From JACCTI01 sp038237435 (GTDB lineage Bacteria; Verrucomicrobiota; Verrucomicrobiia; Chthoniobacterales; UBA10450), in assembly GCA_038237435.1 (NCBI GenBank), contig JBBRYT010000004.1:185746-249745 (forward strand): a stretch of DNA of 64,000 nucleotides. Direction: 5' to 3'. The stretch's first letter is position 1. Each line of letters begins with the position of its first letter. The notes below the pieces were generated by a model. That model had not been told where the DNA came from, ran no database searches, and worked only from the letters and a program-made list of their open reading frames with translations. Positions 59,661-64,000 of this stretch are shown here, one piece after another. The translations under genes were made by a program, and so were the position numbers.

Positions 59661-60216
59661 CTCAGCGACAGCTAATTATGCCAGCAGCCCGCAGAACCTG
59701 CCCGAAATCGCGCGACAGCTTCGGGAGGCAGTGTGCAGAAGGCGGCCAACGCAGTGCAGATCAACATGCAGCCAATTCGCGCCGCGCCGACGTGAATCTC
59801 AGCGGCTTGATCAGCGCTTCCGATATTGGTTTAGTGAAATCGATCGCGGGCACATCGCTGCCGCCGTAGGCCGAGGCGCAAAGATTTCCGCGCGGGCCCG
59901 GGCACTCCGCCATGCGCAGACGCGCTGGGTTGAACGTTGCACCTCGGCGCATGTTCAAGCCGGAGCCGATGCGCTATCTCACCAGTTTTCTCTTCGTTCT
60001 CGTGACTAACGCGCCCTGCGCGGCATGCACGGCGCGCAGGTGAAAGTGGAGACGAGATAATTCGTTCCAAAGCTTGAGCGGCGCTGGCGGGGATCCCAGG
60101 CTCGTCGGCTGGTCTCGATACATCATCCTGGCAAAGCCGCGATCCAGAAACAGAGAAAATCCGCCAACTAAATGACCGTTTCAGCGTCGGACTCTTGCAT
60201 CTCTAAAGTAAAGGCA
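59661..60216. other. Intergenic stretch with no supported gene
   Basis: About 560 nt. Only short overlapping frames in several phases. One minus-strand 65-codon frame (59761-59958, MNMRRGATFNPARLRMAECP) has a protein-like composition but no recognised family and no good ribosome site. Likely debris of the same rearrangement that left the neighbouring pseudogene. Confidence 0.4.
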
Positions 60217-62541
60217 ATGCTAACCTCAATACCACTTCGCATCGGATTGGTTGGAATCGCATTGGTTCTTAGCTCGAGTTTCGTTTTTGCGGCACCGACG
60301 CTCGGCAATTATCCGAACACGATGGTTGTAGTAGGTGGGAACACGACTATTACACCCGATGCTGCTCCGACCGGCGCGACCAGCATCAATGTTTCGACTA
60401 ACAGTAATTTCAACGGCACATTTGCTGCCAGTCCGACGACGGGTGTGGTGCGCGTGACCAACGCCTATCCGGCCGGCACCTACACCGTGACGGTAAAAGC
60501 TTCGGGTCCGAGTGGGACAACAACAAAAACATTCACGCTGACAGTGACGAACGGACCGGCGTGTAGCGGCTCAGTCCAGTTCACAAACGCCGCCGATGTC
60601 AGAGTTGTTCGTAACCCGACTAGCGAAGTGGTAGCGATAGGAGATTTTAATAACGACGGTAAGCAGGATCTTGCGGTTGCCAGCTATGACGCAAGCCAGG
60701 TAACCATCTACCTGGGAGATGGCTTGGGCGGCTTTAGCGCTCCTTCCAATGTCGGCGTTGGTCTTGGTCCCTTTAGCGTGGCCATCGGAGATTTCAATAA
60801 CGACGGCAATCAGGATTTCGCATCTGCCAACTATGGCGCAAACACAGTCTCCATCCGCTTAGGAGATGGCATGGGCGGTTTTAGCGGCACCACCAATGTC
60901 CCCGTTGGCAATAATCCTAATAACGTCGCCATCGGCGATTTCAATAACGACGGAAATCTCGATTTCGCAGCCACCAACCAAAACTCAGCCACAGTATCCA
61001 TTCGCCTTGGAAATGGTTCAGGCGGCTTTACCGGCACCACTGAGGTCCCCGTTGGTAGTAATCCTTTTGGCGTGGCCATCGGAGATTTTAATAACGACGG
61101 GATTCTGGATTTCGCGACCGCTAAAGTAATAGGAAACACCGTATCTATTCGCTTGGGAGATGGGCTAGGTGGCTTCAGCGGCACGACGGAGATTAATGTC
61201 GGCGGTGGTACTGGCAGCATCGCAATTGGAGATTTCAATAACGACGGCAATCTGGATTTCGCGGCAACGAAATATAACTCTAACACGGTGGCAATTCGCC
61301 TGGGGGACGGCTTAGGCGGCTTTAGCGGCACCACAGAGGTCAACGTTGGTTCTGCTCCCGTTAGCGTAGCCATTGGAGATTTCAATAACGACGGAAATCT
61401 GGATTTGGCCACGGCCAACCAAAATGCGGGTTCGATTTCTGTGCGTTTAGGAAATGGCTCAGGCGGCTTTAGCGGCGGCGGTAATGTGATCGTTGGTAAT
61501 GCTCCTGACAGTGTAGCCATCGGAGATTTTAATAACGACGGGAAGCTGGATCTCGCAGTAGGCAACCTGGATGGCGGTCCCTCGGACACGGTATCTATTC
61601 GCTTAGGCGGCTGTGTGGCAACCCCGCCGCACAATACCTGCTCGTTCAGCAACGGCGGACTGAATCCGCAGGCCTTGTCCGAAAGCGGCGTCGCAGCTCC
61701 GGCGGGATTTTTCTGGAGCGAAGTCCAGCACAATACGGGCAACACGACTGAGGATAATAACATAGCGGGCTTTGCACCGCGCGATGGCTTTTTCCGGCTG
61801 GCCGATGACTTCGCCATCGGACAACCCTGCATTCTCACCAGCGTTATGTTTTACGCCTATCAGATCGGCGCGCCTGTTACTCCGTCTCCGTTTACCGGTT
61901 ACACTCTGCGCATATGGAACGGGCGGCCGGGCGATGCGGGAGCCAGTGTGATCTTTGGTGACACCACTACTAACCGGCTGGCTTCGTCGGTTGATTCGAC
62001 TTTCTACCGTATCTTTAATTCAGCCGTGCCTCCTCCGGGAACTGCAACGACCACAGCGAATAAAATATGGACGAACACGGTCACGATAAACACCACGCTT
62101 CCGGCTGGTACATACTGGTTTGACTGGTCTTCGACAGTCACTGGCGGAGGGACGCATTTCCAGCCAAGCAAAACGATTCCCGGTTCACGCGGTGCATTTA
62201 GTGATAATGCCCGGCAACTAACTGTCTCAACCGGCTTGTGGCAGGATGTGCTGGACAGCGGCAATCCCAGTTCGGCGCCTGATTATGTTCAAGACTTTCC
62301 GTTCGACGTAACCGGAAGTGTCCCAGTGACCATCGTTTCAATCACGCGCGTTGGAACCGACATCGCCCTGCAATGCCTGGGCGCGCCTAACACCACCTAT
62401 ACGGTCAAGTTCTCACCAGACTTAGTCACACAATTCTCATTTCTGGCCAGCCGCACGGCCAATGCAGCAGGAACGTTTTCGTTCAGCGACGTAAATGCAG
62501 CCAGTTTCGGTAAGAGATTTTATCGGGTCACCCTTCCGTGA
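60217..62541 (+). CDS. Secreted FG-GAP/VCBS-repeat protein
   Basis: 774 codons from the ATG at 60217, preceded by AAAGG and giving a signal peptide (MLTSIPLRIGLVGIALVLSSSFVFAA); the frame extends to 60172. After an Ig-like domain, seven tandem repeats of about 57 residues carry the calcium-binding core GDFNNDG (KQDL, NQDF, NLDF, ILDF, NLDF, NLDL, KLDL) with GGFSGTT-type turns, likely one beta-propeller. A C-terminal domain resembles the choice-of-anchor type (AGTYWFDWSSTVTGGG, RVTLP). Surface or secreted adhesive or sensor-like protein. It lies within the segment that separates the two aldehyde dehydrogenase ends. Confidence 0.88.
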   Translation: MLTSIPLRIGLVGIALVLSSSFVFAAPTLGNYPNTMVVVGGNTTITPDAAPTGATSINVSTNSNFNGTFAASPTTGVVRVTNAYPAGTYTVTVKASGPSGTTTKTFTLTVTNGPACSGSVQFTNAADVRVVRNPTSEVVAIGDFNNDGKQDLAVASYDASQVTIYLGDGLGGFSAPSNVGVGLGPFSVAIGDFNNDGNQDFASANYGANTVSIRLGDGMGGFSGTTNVPVGNNPNNVAIGDFNNDGNLDFAATNQNSATVSIRLGNGSGGFTGTTEVPVGSNPFGVAIGDFNNDGILDFATAKVIGNTVSIRLGDGLGGFSGTTEINVGGGTGSIAIGDFNNDGNLDFAATKYNSNTVAIRLGDGLGGFSGTTEVNVGSAPVSVAIGDFNNDGNLDLATANQNAGSISVRLGNGSGGFSGGGNVIVGNAPDSVAIGDFNNDGKLDLAVGNLDGGPSDTVSIRLGGCVATPPHNTCSFSNGGLNPQALSESGVAAPAGFFWSEVQHNTGNTTEDNNIAGFAPRDGFFRLADDFAIGQPCILTSVMFYAYQIGAPVTPSPFTGYTLRIWNGRPGDAGASVIFGDTTTNRLASSVDSTFYRIFNSAVPPPGTATTTANKIWTNTVTINTTLPAGTYWFDWSSTVTGGGTHFQPSKTIPGSRGAFSDNARQLTVSTGLWQDVLDSGNPSSAPDYVQDFPFDVTGSVPVTIVSITRVGTDIALQCLGAPNTTYTVKFSPDLVTQFSFLASRTANAAGTFSFSDVNAASFGKRFYRVTLP
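60630..61610 (+). repeat. Tandem FG-GAP coding repeats
   Basis: Seven units of about 160-170 nt, each containing a near-identical stretch around GGAGATTTCAATAACGACGG, at about 60640, 60786, 60940, 61081, 61228, 61375 and 61520. The DNA similarity between copies indicates repeat expansion or conversion within the gene. Confidence 0.8.
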
Positions 62542-62689
62542 GATCTGCGGCGCGAGTGGAAGAGCGGTGTGAGCCGGCAATAAAAAGCAGCACAATTTCA
62601 ATCCCAGCTCGGCGCCTGGGAGGGCACGGTCAGCCGAGCCATCAGCCATTGGACACAAACCGGAAGCTCGTTCAGACGGTGCGAGAAAC

Positions 62690-63023
62690 TACGCGGTTTC
62701 GATCAGTCGCTCGCGATGCATAATGACGGTCCCGCCAAGGTTTGAGTTCTTCGATCTTCACGAACGACATGCGGGAAGCGGAGAAGTTCCTCAGTGTGGT
62801 TGGAAGCGATTGCGGAATTGCCAACATCAACACCGGGACTAGTGGGGCCGAGATCGGCGGAGCTTTCGGCGGTGAGAAAAACACCGGTGGAGGACGCGAA
62901 AGCGGAAGCGATTCTTGGAAGAGCTACATGCGCCGGCAGACCAACACCGTGAATTTCTCCACCGAACTTCCGTTGGCTCAGGGGATTACTTTCGGGGCCG
63001 ATGACGGAAGCGCGACGGCGTAA
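62690..63023 (+). pseudogene. Diverged 3' fragment of the aminoadipate-semialdehyde dehydrogenase gene
   Basis: Codons for RGFDQSLAMHND, then two single-base insertions, then an intact run SSSIFTNDMREAEKFLSVVG through NTGTSGAEIGGAFGGEKNTGG to ITFGADDGSATA and a stop. This matches the last 105 residues of the gene at 57659-59200 with only a few amino-acid changes, but with many synonymous differences. No 5' part is present. It cannot encode a working enzyme. Confidence 0.9.
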
Positions 63024-63027
63024 CGGA

Positions 63028-64000
63028 TCAGCCGGCGAAAGCAGGCATTCCGGTGATTTGCTCACCGAGAATAAGGAGATGGACGTCTTGCGTGCCTTCG
63101 TATGTCTTCACGCTTTCGAGATTGCACATGTGCCGAAAGCACTGGCGTTCATCGAGAATGCCGACAGCGCCGAGGAGGTCGCGCGCGGTCCGGGCGGCGT
63201 CAAGCGCGATCTCGACGTTGTTCATTTTGGCCATGGAAATATGGTAGTGCCGCGCGGTCCCGGCGTCCTTCAATTGCGCGAGGCGAAACGCAAGCAACTG
63301 GGCCTTAGTAATCTCAGTCAACATGCGCGCCAGCTTTGCCTGCACGAGCTGGAAGCCGCCGATGGGACGGTCGAACTGCACCCGGCTGATCGCGTACTGG
63401 CGCGCTTCGTCGTAGCACGCCATGGCCGCTCCGATTGCTCCCCAGGCGATTCCGTAGCGGGCCTGGTTGAGACATAAGAGCGGCGATTTCAGTCCGCCGC
63501 TCTCTGGCAACAACGCGTTGGCCGGGATGACGCAACCGTCGAATACCAGCTCCGCCGTCAACGCCGCTCGCAACGAGAGTTTTCCCTCGATCAACTTCGC
63601 CTTGAAACCCGGCGCGTTCTTCTCGACCAAAAATCCCCGGATCGCACCGGCGCTCTCCGAATCGACGCCCGCTTCGCCGGCAACCTTGGCCCACACCACC
63701 GCCACGTCCGAGATCGTCCCATTGCCTATCCACTTCTTGGTCCCGTTCAGGCGGTAAACATCCGCGATCTTTTCGGCGCGGCACTGCAAACCCCCAGGGT
63801 TCGAACCGAAGTCGGGCTCGGTCAGCGCAAAACAACCAAGCTTCTCCCCCCGCGCCATGGCCGGCAGCCAATGGGTCTTCTGCTCTTCCGAACCGAAAAG
63901 ATTGATCGCCATCATGGCGAGAGATCCCTGCACGGAAGCGAAGGTGCGCAGTCCGCTGTCGCCCCGCTCGAGTTCCTGCATCATCAAACCGGCGGCGACA
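63028..64000 (-). CDS. gcdH: Glutaryl-CoA dehydrogenase, N-terminus beyond the window
   Basis: About 324 visible codons; the frame is open to the right edge, so the gene is 5' partial. Signatures: ELERGDSGLRTFASVQGSL, GCFALTEPDFGSNPGG, CLNQARYGIAWGAIGAA, and the catalytic glutamate in VKTYEGTQDVHLLILG. These match GcdH rather than general acyl-CoA dehydrogenases. Converts glutaryl-CoA to crotonyl-CoA and CO2. It is convergent with the aldehyde dehydrogenase fragment (4 nt between stops) and completes the lysine route with lat and its dehydrogenase. Confidence 0.9.
   Translation of the reverse strand, partial: VAAGLMMQELERGDSGLRTFASVQGSLAMMAINLFGSEEQKTHWLPAMARGEKLGCFALTEPDFGSNPGGLQCRAEKIADVYRLNGTKKWIGNGTISDVAVVWAKVAGEAGVDSESAGAIRGFLVEKNAPGFKAKLIEGKLSLRAALTAELVFDGCVIPANALLPESGGLKSPLLCLNQARYGIAWGAIGAAMACYDEARQYAISRVQFDRPIGGFQLVQAKLARMLTEITKAQLLAFRLAQLKDAGTARHYHISMAKMNNVEIALDAARTARDLLGAVGILDERQCFRHMCNLESVKTYEGTQDVHLLILGEQITGMPAFAG

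Noticed and set aside
60630..61610. CRISPR-like periodicity
   Set aside because: Periodicity is coding (FG-GAP repeat units of about 57 residues); no unique spacers between short identical repeats.
60831..61838. 335-codon antisense frame over the FG-GAP repeats
   Set aside because: Proline/serine-rich mirror of the repeated sense codons; no independent features.
1..64000. tRNA, rRNA or tmRNA genes
   Set aside because: No cloverleaf ending in CCA, GTTCGANTC T-arm with matching stems, or rRNA-like stretch was found by eye; a covariance search would be needed to exclude small RNAs.

Overview
The window is GC-rich Gram-negative bacterial DNA. It carries outer-membrane beta-barrels, periplasmic multihaem cytochromes, a Tat-type leader, lipoproteins, an acyl carrier protein and ribosomal protein L28. 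The gene mix (YfhO-like membrane protein, M13 peptidase, CSLREA/beta-helix and FG-GAP secreted proteins, abundant cytochromes, L-lysine 6-transaminase) fits a soil or sediment Verrucomicrobiota (Chthoniobacterales-like) genome. That placement is inference; no rRNA or other phylogenetic marker was available. No tRNA, rRNA, CRISPR array or transposase gene was seen.

Layout. 1-8.2 kb: 5'-truncated YfhO-like membrane protein, M13 metallopeptidase, Tat-exported aldo/keto reductase, large secreted beta-helix protein lacking a normal start codon, small secreted protein. 8.3-25.3 kb: electron-transfer region with a CysJ-type flavoprotein, tetrahaem cytochrome, cytochrome-b-like membrane protein, decahaem cytochrome, NuoE-NuoF fusion, a NuoG/cyclic-nucleotide-binding/DmsB-like ferredoxin fusion, OsmC protein and AI-2E family transporter. 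It ends in a reverse-strand porin followed by a multihaem cytochrome/LVIVD propeller gene split by an in-frame TAA. 25.3-38.3 kb: HbpS/GlcG-like secreted protein, lipoprotein, MFS exporter, two related beta-barrels flanking an ABC exporter, 3-methyladenine glycosylase, Yip1 and DUF2752 membrane proteins, M23 peptidase and UDP-sugar epimerase. 38.7-52.2 kb: mainly housekeeping genes (RRM protein, miaA, hflX, nth, arginase-fold protein, SMR-like pair, GNAT, MscS, acpP, rpmB, Gfo/Idh/MocA, hcp, mgtE). 52.3-64 kb: FadJ-like protein, acyl-CoA dehydrogenase, lysine 6-transaminase, aminoadipate-semialdehyde dehydrogenase and glutaryl-CoA dehydrogenase, together most of a lysine-to-acetyl-CoA route. 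This last block is interrupted at 59.2-62.7 kb by a decayed gene, an FG-GAP protein and a diverged 3' fragment of the aldehyde dehydrogenase gene.

The most unusual signal is a short dispersed word, (A)CTCGTTAGGC. It occurs 31 times as an exact 10-mer on both strands, plus about 19 more as the 8-mer core CGTTAGGC. It is read in all four stop-free reading frames of unrelated genes, so the constraint appears to act on DNA rather than protein. It resembles the DNA-uptake sequences or highly iterated motifs of other bacteria. Second comes the 9.5-25.3 kb cluster, which looks like a route from NAD(P)H through Fe-S proteins and a b-type membrane protein to periplasmic multihaem cytochromes and possibly the outer membrane, with two effector-binding domains built into one Fe-S subunit.
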